64,000 bases of DNA from Ohessyouella blattaphilus (GTDB taxonomy: Bacteria > Bacillota > Clostridia > Lachnospirales > Lachnospiraceae), in assembly GCF_024721265.1 (NCBI RefSeq), contig NZ_JAMXOC010000011.1:32512-96511 (forward strand), read 5' to 3'. The notes beneath the pieces are model-generated. The model was given only the letters and a program-made list of their open reading frames with translations. It did not search any database and was not told the DNA's origin. Below, in pieces: positions 18,101-26,867 of the stretch. A program made the position numbers and the translations under genes. How positions within the stretch are numbered: the first letter of the stretch is position 1; each line of letters opens with the position of its first letter.

Positions 18101-20984
18101 CCACCATATGGTAATCATATAATATTTTATTTTGCTTCTCGTCAAGGCTATATAACCAGACCGGATAAGCCCCTTTATATACCTCGGCAGTCGCATCCCA
18201 AGTACAAGCAACGTAAGAGCCGTCAAGTGCGTCTTTCGCCCCGCCGTGTTGGATAATAACATCGCCCTTTTCTGCTGTTGGCTTTGCTTTCCAGTCCGTC
18301 TCTGTATGATTTCGGTATACAACCTTTACATAGACTTCTTGTGGCCAAGGTTTCTCCACACCTTCAAAAGTACCATCAAGACTTATTTCCAGCGGTACCG
18401 TGATGCAAGCCGGATTATAGGTCAGGCGTAACTCTAGCTTCTTTTCCGCATCTGGATATTTCGTATTGTAGGTCGCCAGAGCCGTTTTAGCAAAGTATTC
18501 ATAGGCATTGCCATTCTCATCCGAGGCTGGGTAACCAGTAAACGTAAAGTCCTTCGCCGATACCAGATACTCTTTACCTTCAACCGTCTCTTTTACTGTC
18601 GTATCTATAGCAAACGTAATCTCTGTCTCGTCGACTTTTGTCGTTCCATTTTCACCAGCAACATTTCGCCACAATTCTACAACCGTAGTCTGAGCCCGAG
18701 AGCTTACCGGAATATCTTTTACTGTCTCCGAAGCACCCCCTTCTTCTATATAGGAGTATTCAATCGTTACGTTTCCGTTGATAGCTGCGTTCTTTTCCCA
18801 AACCGCATAAAGTTCAACCACGCCGTTTGCCGTTGTCGTCAAATTCTTAACCTGTTCTTTATCTGTATAGTCCCAGGTGATCGCTCCCGATCCTGGATAA
18901 ACTCCTGTAGTACTCTTTGTCGACCAACCTTTAAAGAGGTACCCCTCACAGGTGAAACCATTCTCTGCTAGCGCCTCTTGTTCCTCATCATAAGTGAAGC
19001 TTTGCTTGCTATTAGAATCTCCCGTGGTTCCCGTTACCGTCCCTCCCGAGGGCGTATTCTTATTAAAATGCACCGAATATGTATTTGCCGTCCAAGTAGC
19101 ATTTACCTCAGTTTTCTCACTTATCGACTTCTCACTTAAATCCTCACTCCAACCAGCAAAGGTATAACCTGTCTTGGTTGGAGAGCTAGGAATTGTCGCT
19201 TTGTTTCCGCCGAAGACGATTTGGCTGTCATAAGGCTCCGCTTCTACCGAGTGCTCCTTTTCTTCCCAGAAAGTTACGGTGTAATAGTCAAGAGTAACTG
19301 AAGCCGACGCACCACTAATGATAATCTTCTTTCCTGTATATATATACTTACCGTCTACCTTTTCGTGAACATAATACGTTCCATTCTTAACCGCAAAGGT
19401 CGTTATATCAGTGCCGCTTGTGCTAGTACTCTCGCTAGTTCTAAGGACAAAAGTCTTATCACAATTATTCCAAGGTTCATCATCCTTTTCGACCTTTAGG
19501 TTAATCGTACAAATCTTTTTTGAAGGGTCGCTGGCATCTCCGTATACCATTCCACCGCCTTCAAGCTCCACATCAGCAATATCATCTGCATCAACCTTTA
19601 TAGAGTAATGACCATCTGGCAATACTAAAGCTAGCCCCTTAATATACATACCTGAATGAGACACCTCGAATAAGTCGAACTCATTATTGACAAAATCAAC
19701 CGCTGACTGAGATAACTCATATCCTTTATCACCAACCTTTAGCATATTGGTAAGGGTAAATTTATCTGGTGTGAATCCTGTCGCTGTATATTTAAAAGAA
19801 AATACATTTGCCGTAGATTCTGCAGAAATATTTGGATGTTCCTGATCAGCTGTCATACCCGAATTATTAACGGTATAGCCTTGCTCTCTTGAAATGGCAA
19901 TTAGTCTCGTGGTTCCCGCTTCATTTTGATTAATAGTGATATTTCCTGGTGTAAGAATTGTATATAACCCAGCCCCAATAGAGGTGTAACTGGTGCTCCC
20001 ACCAACACATATGGTGGTTCCACCGTTAATCGTAATCGACTGTCCGTACCAGATACGATCCTTTACCCCACTACCATCGCCAGTTCCATTTTGGCCGCTT
20101 AATTCATCAGATGTACCAATAGCTGGTGCCGCGTTTTGCCCCTCAAGCCAAAGATTACCATCGTTAATAACGATTTTAGCCGCTTGACAAGTATCTGGTT
20201 TCCCGTCTTCTTTACCAATGTCTGCACACGACCAGGCCACAAGATCCGTATTGGCTGTGTTTTTCTCAGAATCTCCGTCTCCTAACCCCGTAGACCAAGA
20301 ACCGGCAATCGCCTCAATCACACCACTGTTTACCGTAATATTGCCGGTCGCACGGTTAACATTACCGCCGATAGCTGCTGACTGAGTCCCTCCTTTTACT
20401 GTAAGCTTCCCCGTACCGCTTCCACCATCTTCGATAATAATTGAAGCTAATCGTCTGGTACCGACAGCATCTCCGCCTACTGCCACCGTATTAATCGTAT
20501 TCTCTACGTAAATACCGGCAGAGTTTTTTAAAACGCTTGTTCCTGAATAGCCACTTTTACCGGTTAAGTTGTTGCTTCCCTTAAGCTGCACCGTACAAGT
20601 CGCATTTCCCTGAATGGAGAGCGCTGCCGTCCCTACTGGAAAACTCGCTTTGTAGGGTGAAGCTTGGGTATAATCCCCAGCTGTAATCGTCACCCCATTA
20701 AGAATCACCGTACAGTCTTTTCTCACGATAACGTGACCGGTCATCGTACCGGTTAATTCGTAGGTAGCGTCTTTTGTCAGTAACTCGATTACGTTATTTG
20801 TCGTTGTAACCGAATAGTCCGCTGTAGACGACAAATTCGCGACATTACTTAAGTTAATCTTTATCGTATCCCCCTCGGCTGCCTTTGTATCGTCAACGCA
20901 AAAAAAGAACGTCGCAAACAGCAACAGGAACAAACTGGCGACAATCCTCCCTAATATATTTTTCTTTCCTTTATTAAGTTGCAT
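15141..20984 (-). CDS. Giant cell-surface protein with InlB-type B-repeats and a wall-anchor tail
   Basis: 1947 residues from ATG 20984, fixed by GAGGAGG just upstream and a promoter at 21042-21071. A signal peptide ending near DDTKAAEG is followed by an N-terminal beta-rich region. Next come at least five Listeria-Bacteroides (Flg_new/InlB B) repeats ending in FxGW and xANW/xARW-type motifs. Then three long repeats of about 140 residues alternate a strand motif (DGxxW), an NGEY/DGEY motif and a GxGVYxxG / FTxW motif. The C-terminus has ETKTGD, a hydrophobic helix and KKKQNKK, a sortase-like anchor with Thr where Pro is usual. The likely role is adhesion (inference). Confidence 0.88.
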   Translation of the reverse strand: MQLNKGKKNILGRIVASLFLLLFATFFFCVDDTKAAEGDTIKINLSNVANLSSTADYSVTTTNNVIELLTKDATYELTGTMTGHVIVRKDCTVILNGVTITAGDYTQASPYKASFPVGTAALSIQGNATCTVQLKGSNNLTGKSGYSGTSVLKNSAGIYVENTINTVAVGGDAVGTRRLASIIIEDGGSGTGKLTVKGGTQSAAIGGNVNRATGNITVNSGVIEAIAGSWSTGLGDGDSEKNTANTDLVAWSCADIGKEDGKPDTCQAAKIVINDGNLWLEGQNAAPAIGTSDELSGQNGTGDGSGVKDRIWYGQSITINGGTTICVGGSTSYTSIGAGLYTILTPGNITINQNEAGTTRLIAISREQGYTVNNSGMTADQEHPNISAESTANVFSFKYTATGFTPDKFTLTNMLKVGDKGYELSQSAVDFVNNEFDLFEVSHSGMYIKGLALVLPDGHYSIKVDADDIADVELEGGGMVYGDASDPSKKICTINLKVEKDDEPWNNCDKTFVLRTSESTSTSGTDITTFAVKNGTYYVHEKVDGKYIYTGKKIIISGASASVTLDYYTVTFWEEKEHSVEAEPYDSQIVFGGNKATIPSSPTKTGYTFAGWSEDLSEKSISEKTEVNATWTANTYSVHFNKNTPSGGTVTGTTGDSNSKQSFTYDEEQEALAENGFTCEGYLFKGWSTKSTTGVYPGSGAITWDYTDKEQVKNLTTTANGVVELYAVWEKNAAINGNVTIEYSYIEEGGASETVKDIPVSSRAQTTVVELWRNVAGENGTTKVDETEITFAIDTTVKETVEGKEYLVSAKDFTFTGYPASDENGNAYEYFAKTALATYNTKYPDAEKKLELRLTYNPACITVPLEISLDGTFEGVEKPWPQEVYVKVVYRNHTETDWKAKPTAEKGDVIIQHGGAKDALDGSYVACTWDATAEVYKGAYPVWLYSLDEKQNKILYDYHMVVVGYKLSEAETKAVGDAGFAVVYDDATDVATDTTNWVYCSDLGDKTVSGIIRATLGIKIYDITYNLNGDETNPVTNGTTEKPAPGEYTYGVGVDANDMPVPSRPNYDFDGWYGVDGNGDIDLNNKIESIAADQIDEVILSANWTPKTYAIAYELREGAFAEGADEPKTYVYGESTQDIPEPAKANYTFIGWYLAEDVDGVYDDTQKVSKISATQSGDVTLYARWEANAYDIIYNLNGSADKPAAFTDDPVDTYIYGEGLAELPTPEREDYIFEGWYNDLGEGVDPFTEENKATSIAGDQAGEIKLIANWKLQESDVEITFKKDGETWTEGTPVIQLKDKDGNIYDGSGKMPNGEYTIIVDGRETEETIIVDYKKPEDNKKDLAFYTLTLHADTGCENVTGGGVYLANERVGIKVNDVDGYCFTKWTANPETYTIAAFKQLEISMPNYPLTLTAHADRYASQVRINVNLDGNPWNEKLQGVTLLRNEENGKEFVNLDNIPNGEYKILVDGEDTRQTIVVDNTQGVLQEATLDYFTLTILGSDGIESADGSGIYLSGEVASVITKIEEDYCFDGWESEGEAAPLTTKNGKIVMNRSLTLKPKAHAPAEDEEGSGSATFCCYTVNHYVMGEDGAYANEANYSEMLHCEPNKEILCTTLVDGTLEDEVITYSHASATGPEGSADKLVAVDGAAINLYYARSTEKYALTLVTGDGVTAVSEEAMGNYAAGETINISAVVPEDYIFTKWAPNVTGYQEYNTREATITMPASDLTLEARGMLRRTSVVIGADKDDTPWGDAVITLVDNDGNIIAEDQFDSVPDGEYHVYVDGKDTGAVIEVEYDSGLSLAEQLEFYTLSLERGTGIGKVAGDGVYIAGMAVSISAEVETGYSFTMWNGYKDTAISTHTTTFQMPAESVTLKANAEAVKADGGATGSETPGSGTQAAPTGGAETRQTETKTGDSSTPIFWILILVGSLLACGAVVIFKKKQNKK

Positions 20985-21041
20985 GTATGTCCTCCTCATT
21001 CTCTCTTGACACTTATCCCTCATTACACATTTTCTGCATAA

Positions 21042-21071
21042 ATTATACAATAAGAAGTTCTTCACTAACAA
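21042..21071 (-). promoter_or_regulatory. Promoter of the giant surface protein
   Basis: TTGTTA, 18 bp, TATAAT read leftward, 58 bases upstream of the ATG. Confidence 0.65.
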
Positions 21072-21094
21072 TAGCTCAAATATAAACCTTTTAT

Positions 21095-21141
21095 AAAAAA
21101 AATATAACCATTCAGGACCAACCGTTGTCCTGAATAGTTAT
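21095..21141 (-). terminator. Terminator of the GH127-GH36-aldo/keto reductase operon
   Basis: A 15-bp stem with one mismatch (21104-21118 with 21127-21141) is followed, leftward, by eight Ts. Confidence 0.9.
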
Positions 21142-21147
21142 AAATAT

Positions 21148-22101
21148 TTACATATTATTAAAGTCTGCTGGGAAAGAGAATTCACTAGCAACCAAAAAAT
21201 CCTCTAACTGAGTCGGTTTGGTGATAGCCGCTATAGGAAATACGGGAAAGGGCTGTTGTAAGAGCCATGCCAGTGATACGGCGTGGACATTGACTCCTGT
21301 TTCCTGACTTAGAAGAGAGAACTTCCTTAACAATTCCTCATTGCTCTCGTTATCATAGGCCTTCTTCATCGCTGGGGAGATTGCTTCCTTTAGAAAACGC
21401 TTTTGGAAGTACCCGTGTCCACCGGCGGAGTAGGGTACTAAAGGCATCTGGTGAGCCTTGTGCCACTGGTAATAGTCCTCATCCATCATCACTAACGTAG
21501 GGTCGCTATTTAGGTTGCCACCAGGGTTTACTTTAACCGCGCTCCACTGATTCGATACCGCCGAAAAGCCTTGTAAGCCCTTTTCTTCCGCGTAGTTAAC
21601 AGCCTGATTCATCCGCGCCTTGGTATAATTGGAAGCCCCGTAGTAGCGGATTTTCCCTTCTTTTACGAAGTCTTCCATCATCTCGATAATGTCTTCTATA
21701 GGCGTCTCTAGGTCGTCCCGGTGAAGCCAGTAGAGAGCGATTCTTTCAAGCCCGAGAGTCTGTAAGCTTTCCTCTAGGTCTTTGCGAACGTCTCGGGGAT
21801 TTACTCGGGATATCTCTGGGCTTTCGAAGTCGTAGTGACCGCCCTTGGTAGCGATGACTACTTTGTCATAGGCGTTTCTGCTCTTTAGCCACTCTCCAAG
21901 ATACTGTTCACTCGAGTTGGTAAGGCCTGGGACCCAGCGGCAATATACATTGGCTGAATCGATAAAGTTGCCCCCGGCATCTAGGTACATATCTAAGTTA
22001 TAAAAGGCCTGTTCTTTCGTTAGCTTTTCGCCGAAGTTGCCAGTGCCGTAGCAGATATTACTGAGTTGTAGCTTGGTGGTACCAAAGGGTTGTTTCTTCA
22101 C
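21148..22101 (-). CDS. Aldo/keto reductase
   Basis: 317 residues from GTG 22101, chosen because AAGGAG lies 8 bases upstream, inside the end of the GH36 gene. An in-frame TTG at 22122 has no such site. The TIM-barrel catalytic tetrad is visible: Asp and Tyr in FIDSANVY, Lys in IATKGGH, His in LYWLHRDD. It is an NAD(P)H-dependent oxidoreductase of the YajO / yeast-AAD type. In this operon it may reduce or oxidise a released sugar, but the substrate is unknown. Confidence 0.88.
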   Translation of the reverse strand: MKKQPFGTTKLQLSNICYGTGNFGEKLTKEQAFYNLDMYLDAGGNFIDSANVYCRWVPGLTNSSEQYLGEWLKSRNAYDKVVIATKGGHYDFESPEISRVNPRDVRKDLEESLQTLGLERIALYWLHRDDLETPIEDIIEMMEDFVKEGKIRYYGASNYTKARMNQAVNYAEEKGLQGFSAVSNQWSAVKVNPGGNLNSDPTLVMMDEDYYQWHKAHQMPLVPYSAGGHGYFQKRFLKEAISPAMKKAYDNESNEELLRKFSLLSQETGVNVHAVSLAWLLQQPFPVFPIAAITKPTQLEDFLVASEFSFPADFNNM

Positions 22102-22102
22102 G

Positions 22103-24211
22103 TTATTTCTCCTTAAGCTCAAATAACCTTGCCCCGGGAGCGGCCGGGATTTTTACACTAAGAAGGCCGGTTAAAGCATTCCACTGGTAGGTGCAAGGCA
22201 AGTTACTCGGGTATGCACAGCACACTTCCACCTCTTGGCCTTTTAGATGCTTAAGAGGTAGCTTGATTTCCTCTGGGCCACCTCGGCGCCACAGGGCCAC
22301 GTAGGTTTTCCCCTGAGACTTAAGGCCTACGCTGACGTGATCGTCTGCAAAGCTTGAGACCCCTAGCGGCCAGAAAGGAAGAGCTTCCTTAATCTCCTGA
22401 CGGATGCTTTTATAATAAGCGATGCCCTCTTTTACTAAAGAATAGTTAGCTTCTGAGAGCTTCGCTAGGTGTCCGCTTTGGTGGATACGCATAAGCATAG
22501 CATTGACCATATTAAAGGCAGTCTCTTCTTCCGTACTATCCACTTGAGGATAGGACCACACGGCTGCCTGTTCCATGGTCACTCCTAAGGGAGAATTAGC
22601 GGCAATGGTCGCGTATAAGCGAAAGTCTTCTTGGTCGCTGGTGGACTGAATACTGTGGCGACTAAGCATGGCGTAATCCATACGCAAGCCCCCACTGGAG
22701 CAGTTCTCGATAATCAGTTCCGGGAACATAGCAAACATCTCGTCTAGCCAGCGAAGATACGCCCTTTCGTGCTCCAAAAGTCCTTCGCCGTAACTATCCG
22801 CTGCCACTTCCGTTCCGATACCCGGTTCAATATTGTAATCCATCTTAATATAACCGATACCGTAGGTGTTAATCAAGCGCTTAACCACTTCCGTTGCGTG
22901 CTTAATCGCAAGGGGGTGACGAAAATCTAATTGGTACCGACTCCGGTCGCTTACCCGGCGTCCGTGTCGGATAAAGAAGCACTCATCTGGTAGTTCCCCG
23001 GCTAGCTTGCATTTAATCCCCATGACCTCTAGCTCTAACCACAGGCCGGGAACCATTCCTTTTTGGCGGATGTAGTCAATGACCTCTTCGATGCCTCCTG
23101 GGAAGCGCTCCTTACTGGGAAGCCACTCGCCAACGCCGTCCCACCAATAGCCCGCCGAATACCAGCCGGCGTCGATACAGTAATACTCGCACCCACACGC
23201 TGCCGCCTGATCGATTAGGGGCAATTCTTTGGCCGTTGTGGGCTCCGCGAAGAGACAGTTCATATAGTCATTAAAGATAACGGCCAGTTGCTCATTGTCC
23301 GCATTTTGCCGCCGGATTCGCCGGCGATACTTTGTCAGTTCGGCGGCTACTTCATCTAGTTCCCCAGCCACACTGCCCACGGCTACCGGGACACTTTCAA
23401 AGCGTTCCCCTGGCTTAAGCTCCTTGTACCAATGGGACTGATTCTGGGTCGGTCCGCTAAGCTGAAGATAGAGATGATTGGTTTGGTCGCTGATTTCCCA
23501 GTGCCAAGAGCCGTTATGCTCAATCTGCCAGAATAAATTTGTGCCCGTCTCCCGGTTGGTTACACATCCCATCGGCAGATATTCCTTCGTGGACCAATTG
23601 CCGGTATTCGTTACCTGTAGCGCCTTTGAAGACCTGGTAGGCTGATGGATTTGGCACTGTTCTAGACCGAGCTCTGGCAAGGTGTATTCCTTCCACTGAA
23701 GCTCACGGTGCCAGGAATTGTGCATCACACTTACCCGAAGCTTTTCGTCCCGGGGAAGAATCCCCTCTTTACCAAGACCGTTCAGATTAAAGGAGCTAAC
23801 GTACTCTAACCCTTGGGTTTCCTGGCCCTTATTTTCAACAATACTGTGGGCGCGAACGACGGGGATACCGTCGAAGAACTGGAAACAGCTAGTCACGTAC
23901 ACTTCTGTCTCTTCGTCTCTTGTAACCACTTCTAGCAAGCGTCCCTTTTCGTTGCGAGTATCGGTGTGACTGACGTAGGTCATCCGGTAGCCCGGTCCGG
24001 TAACCGTATACTTAGAGCCGTGGCGCTCCTCTGGGCGATCCACACCGGAGAGAGCTAGTTCAACCAAGCGAAATCCTGCTTTTTCATAATCATCACGAAT
24101 AGTATCTTCGGTAAAAGGGAGCACCGAAAAATGAAGAAGCTTCACCTTATTTTCCCGGGTTTTCTCTAACACCATCTGGATATTATTCTCTTGTATTTGT
24201 ATTCGTTCCAT
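22103..24211 (-). CDS. GH36-family alpha-galactosidase
   Basis: 702 residues. An N-terminal beta-sandwich is followed by a TIM barrel with GH36 landmarks: WNDYMNCLF-like entry (FNDYMNCLF), YYCIDAGWY, the KMDYN nucleophile Asp near residue 458 and the STSDQEDF acid/base Asp, then WSYPQ. It removes alpha-galactosyl or related residues from oligosaccharides. With no signal peptide it acts in the cytoplasm on imported sugars. The ATG follows directly after the GH127 stop, so the two are translationally coupled. Confidence 0.87.
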   Translation of the reverse strand: MERIQIQENNIQMVLEKTRENKVKLLHFSVLPFTEDTIRDDYEKAGFRLVELALSGVDRPEERHGSKYTVTGPGYRMTYVSHTDTRNEKGRLLEVVTRDEETEVYVTSCFQFFDGIPVVRAHSIVENKGQETQGLEYVSSFNLNGLGKEGILPRDEKLRVSVMHNSWHRELQWKEYTLPELGLEQCQIHQPTRSSKALQVTNTGNWSTKEYLPMGCVTNRETGTNLFWQIEHNGSWHWEISDQTNHLYLQLSGPTQNQSHWYKELKPGERFESVPVAVGSVAGELDEVAAELTKYRRRIRRQNADNEQLAVIFNDYMNCLFAEPTTAKELPLIDQAAACGCEYYCIDAGWYSAGYWWDGVGEWLPSKERFPGGIEEVIDYIRQKGMVPGLWLELEVMGIKCKLAGELPDECFFIRHGRRVSDRSRYQLDFRHPLAIKHATEVVKRLINTYGIGYIKMDYNIEPGIGTEVAADSYGEGLLEHERAYLRWLDEMFAMFPELIIENCSSGGLRMDYAMLSRHSIQSTSDQEDFRLYATIAANSPLGVTMEQAAVWSYPQVDSTEEETAFNMVNAMLMRIHQSGHLAKLSEANYSLVKEGIAYYKSIRQEIKEALPFWPLGVSSFADDHVSVGLKSQGKTYVALWRRGGPEEIKLPLKHLKGQEVEVCCAYPSNLPCTYQWNALTGLLSVKIPAAPGARLFELKEK

Positions 24212-26173
24212 TTATTTCACCCGCATCCAAGTAAGCATTTCCCCTGGCGTTCGATTATTCCACAGAAAGTAAGGAACCATCTGAATCTCCGTAGTTTCCT
24301 TTTGTCCCTGATAGTCCTGATATAGTTCACTTTCCTCGGCTGCTGCTTCCCGCACGCCTGCGGCTTTAAGCTCGGTAACCCCTGACCAGTGCTTTGAAGG
24401 CACTTCTTCGATGGGTTCAGATGGGTCAAATTCGATTAAATCCAAGTATTTGCCATTATCTGCTTCTTCTAGACAATAGACAATTGGGCCTCTCGTTACG
24501 GCTACCCTCCCTAAGTTATAATGTACGTTTTTGTTGCTCTTTAAAATCCTGGCTGTCATTTTAAGCTCTACTTCGATTTCTAGACCATTTGCAAAATCTT
24601 CACTTAGATACACATAGCCGTTATCAGCTACTTCTGCTGATACCTCTTGACCTGCCACCTTCACTGTATAGGCAGGTGCCCAGCTGGGAATACGGATTGC
24701 CAAAGTAGCCCGGTCTCTCCCTTTACTCTTTACTTGGTACTTAATTTTCCCAGACCATGGGTAATTGGTCTCCTGCTTAATCTCCAGACTGCCCTCGCCC
24801 AGCTTAATCTCCGCTTCACTTCCCATAAAGAGATGGCTATAAACTGTATCCTTATCAGCGGTATAAGCGTACTGCCAGAGGCTAGGAAGGGTTCTGGCGA
24901 TATTCGGCGGACAACAAGCGCAGGCGAACCATTTTTGCCGTACAGGCTTGACGTGGTTACGCTCGGTGCTGGCTTTACAGTTTTCCGGTACTACCGCCAA
25001 AGGGTTGACGTAGAAAAAGCGGTTTCCTTGATCGTTCATGCCACCTAAGACGGTATTATATAGGGCCTGCTCAATCACGTCAGCGTACGTGCGATTGGCT
25101 TCTGATAGCAGCATCTTTTGGGCAAAAAACATTAGGCCAATGGAAGCGCAGGTCTCTGAGTAATTGGTATCGTTTGGCAAGTCGTAGCCTAGAGTAAAGG
25201 CCTCTCCAGAGGGCGTCGAGCCAATTCCACCAGTAATGTAGAGCTGTTTGCTGACGATGTTTTCCCAAAGCTCTTTGCAGGCCGCAAAAAGCTCCTTGTC
25301 TTCTGTCTTCGCTGCTAAATCTGCCATGGCTGTGTACATGTAGACCGCCCGTACCGCATGACCAGTAGCTTCCTTTTGCTGGCGCACGGGAAGGTGAAAC
25401 TGGTTGTAGTTCTTATAGGAGAACTGGTTGTAGCGGCGGTTCGGATATTGCTCTTTGGCTTTATTCCAGAAGCATATCCGGTCTCTTTTTTCAAACTCCT
25501 GTTCAAAGAAGTCATTGGTGCCTCGGGTGTCGATAAAGTATTTCGCCAAATCCAGATAGCGCTTCGTACCTGTTACCTCGTAAAGGCGAAGAAGAGCAAT
25601 CTCAATTTCTTGGTGCCCCGGATAACCGTGCAGCTTTCCTTCCTCAGGACCGAAGACGGTCTCGATGTGATTCGCTAAGCGAAAAGCGATTTTAAGGACG
25701 CGGTCTTTACCGGTTGCGCGAAAATAGCTGATCGCCCCTTCGATAAAGTGACCGGCGCAGTAGAGCTCATGACACTCCAGGACATTGGTCCATTTCTTAT
25801 CCGGCTCCATAATCGAATAATAGGTATTAAGATATCCATCTGCTTCTTGGGCTTCTTCGATAATGCAAATTACCTCGTCAGCCTTTGCCTCTAAATCCTG
25901 GTTTCGCTCTAGCAAGAGGACATTGCCGACCGCCTCTAACCACTTATAGACGTCGCTATCTTGGAAGACCTCGCCGTAGAATTCTCCCGTCAAGGTGCCG
26001 GCGGCAATCTTAAAGTTGCGAATACTGTGACTAGGCTCTGAGTCAGGAATTCTGTCATTTAATATTTCCCATTGGTAGGGAATCACACTTTCCCTTACGA
26101 GAGCCGTGTAGCGGTTCCAAAACGAATCGTTAATTGTACATTCTGTCTTATCAATCAGTCGGTATTTTTCCAT
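24212..26173 (-). CDS. GH127-family beta-L-arabinofuranosidase
   Basis: 653 residues from ATG 26173, placed by GGAGGTG. It is a cytoplasmic (alpha/alpha)6-barrel enzyme, formerly DUF1680. The residues that form the zinc-thiolate site in Bifidobacterium HypBA1 are recognisable at nearly the same positions: Glu340 and Cys342 in ETCAS, and Cys420-Cys421 in CACCPPN. The second of that pair corresponds to a zinc ligand and the first to the nucleophile cysteine. It removes beta-L-arabinofuranose from plant glycans. It is first in the GH127-GH36-reductase operon. Confidence 0.92.
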   Translation of the reverse strand: MEKYRLIDKTECTINDSFWNRYTALVRESVIPYQWEILNDRIPDSEPSHSIRNFKIAAGTLTGEFYGEVFQDSDVYKWLEAVGNVLLLERNQDLEAKADEVICIIEEAQEADGYLNTYYSIMEPDKKWTNVLECHELYCAGHFIEGAISYFRATGKDRVLKIAFRLANHIETVFGPEEGKLHGYPGHQEIEIALLRLYEVTGTKRYLDLAKYFIDTRGTNDFFEQEFEKRDRICFWNKAKEQYPNRRYNQFSYKNYNQFHLPVRQQKEATGHAVRAVYMYTAMADLAAKTEDKELFAACKELWENIVSKQLYITGGIGSTPSGEAFTLGYDLPNDTNYSETCASIGLMFFAQKMLLSEANRTYADVIEQALYNTVLGGMNDQGNRFFYVNPLAVVPENCKASTERNHVKPVRQKWFACACCPPNIARTLPSLWQYAYTADKDTVYSHLFMGSEAEIKLGEGSLEIKQETNYPWSGKIKYQVKSKGRDRATLAIRIPSWAPAYTVKVAGQEVSAEVADNGYVYLSEDFANGLEIEVELKMTARILKSNKNVHYNLGRVAVTRGPIVYCLEEADNGKYLDLIEFDPSEPIEEVPSKHWSGVTELKAAGVREAAAEESELYQDYQGQKETTEIQMVPYFLWNNRTPGEMLTWMRVK

Positions 26174-26234
26174 ATTTACACCTCCACAAATTTCATGTAT
26201 ACTGTACTCTAATTGAAAGCGAGGTACCGAACAA

Positions 26235-26867
26235 TTGAGTATTTTCAACTATGATAGCCCCATCTTTAATTTCTTAGGCCGATTGGCCGATTTATGTCTT
26301 TTAAACATTATTTACTTAATTACCTGCCTGCCAATCATTACTTTTGGTGCAGCGACCACGGCTTTATACACCGTGACCCTAAGAATGGCAAGAAAGGCTG
26401 ACGGATATTTAGTACGGAGTTACTTTAAAGCCTTTAAGGATAACTTTAAGATCTCCACCATTATCTGGGTTCCGTCCCTTTTAATCTTTTTACTATTGCT
26501 GCTAGACATCCGCATTATCAACGTGTCCTTAACGAACCTCTCACCCTTGCTAGTAGGCGCCTATATTTTGATCTTTCTCTTAATCTATATGCTAACCTTT
26601 GTTTTTCCTTACATCGCTAGGTTTGAGAATACAGTAAAAGCCACGATTAAAAACGCCTTGTTAATCAGTGCGGCAAAGCTACCTTTTGCCCTATTGGTGC
26701 TAATCATCACCTACGGACTCCCCTTTGCGTTATTAATGCTGCCAAAGAACGTAAGCTATCTTCACCTAATTTGGCTACTCCTGGGAAGTTCTTTAACAGC
26801 ACTAATATCTTCATATCTTTTTGAATTTAAGATCTTCAAACCGTTTATCGCGGAAGAAGAATCGTAA
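26235..26867 (+). CDS. YesL-like (DUF624) membrane protein
   Basis: 210 residues from a TTG start with GAGG 10 bases before it. There are about five membrane helices, with the family opening of two N-terminal hydrophobic segments (NFLGRLADLCLLNIIYLITC). YesL proteins are encoded beside carbohydrate-uptake and glycosidase genes, but their function is not established. The gene is divergent from GH127 and its 3' end overlaps the convergent GH31 gene by 23 bases. Confidence 0.83.
   Translation: MSIFNYDSPIFNFLGRLADLCLLNIIYLITCLPIITFGAATTALYTVTLRMARKADGYLVRSYFKAFKDNFKISTIIWVPSLLIFLLLLLDIRIINVSLTNLSPLLVGAYILIFLLIYMLTFVFPYIARFENTVKATIKNALLISAAKLPFALLVLIITYGLPFALLMLPKNVSYLHLIWLLLGSSLTALISSYLFEFKIFKPFIAEEES

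Noticed and set aside
15141..20984. Repetitive DNA that might suggest a CRISPR or tandem-repeat array
   Set aside because: The repeats are protein-level and in frame. No short identical spacer-separated DNA repeats anywhere in the window.
20985..21071. 29 extra N-terminal residues of the giant surface protein
   Set aside because: They overlap the promoter, and the signal peptide and GAGGAGG site place the start at 20984.
24647..25678. Rightward frames of 106-133 residues across the GH127 gene
   Set aside because: They are shadows of a clearly conserved enzyme on the other strand.
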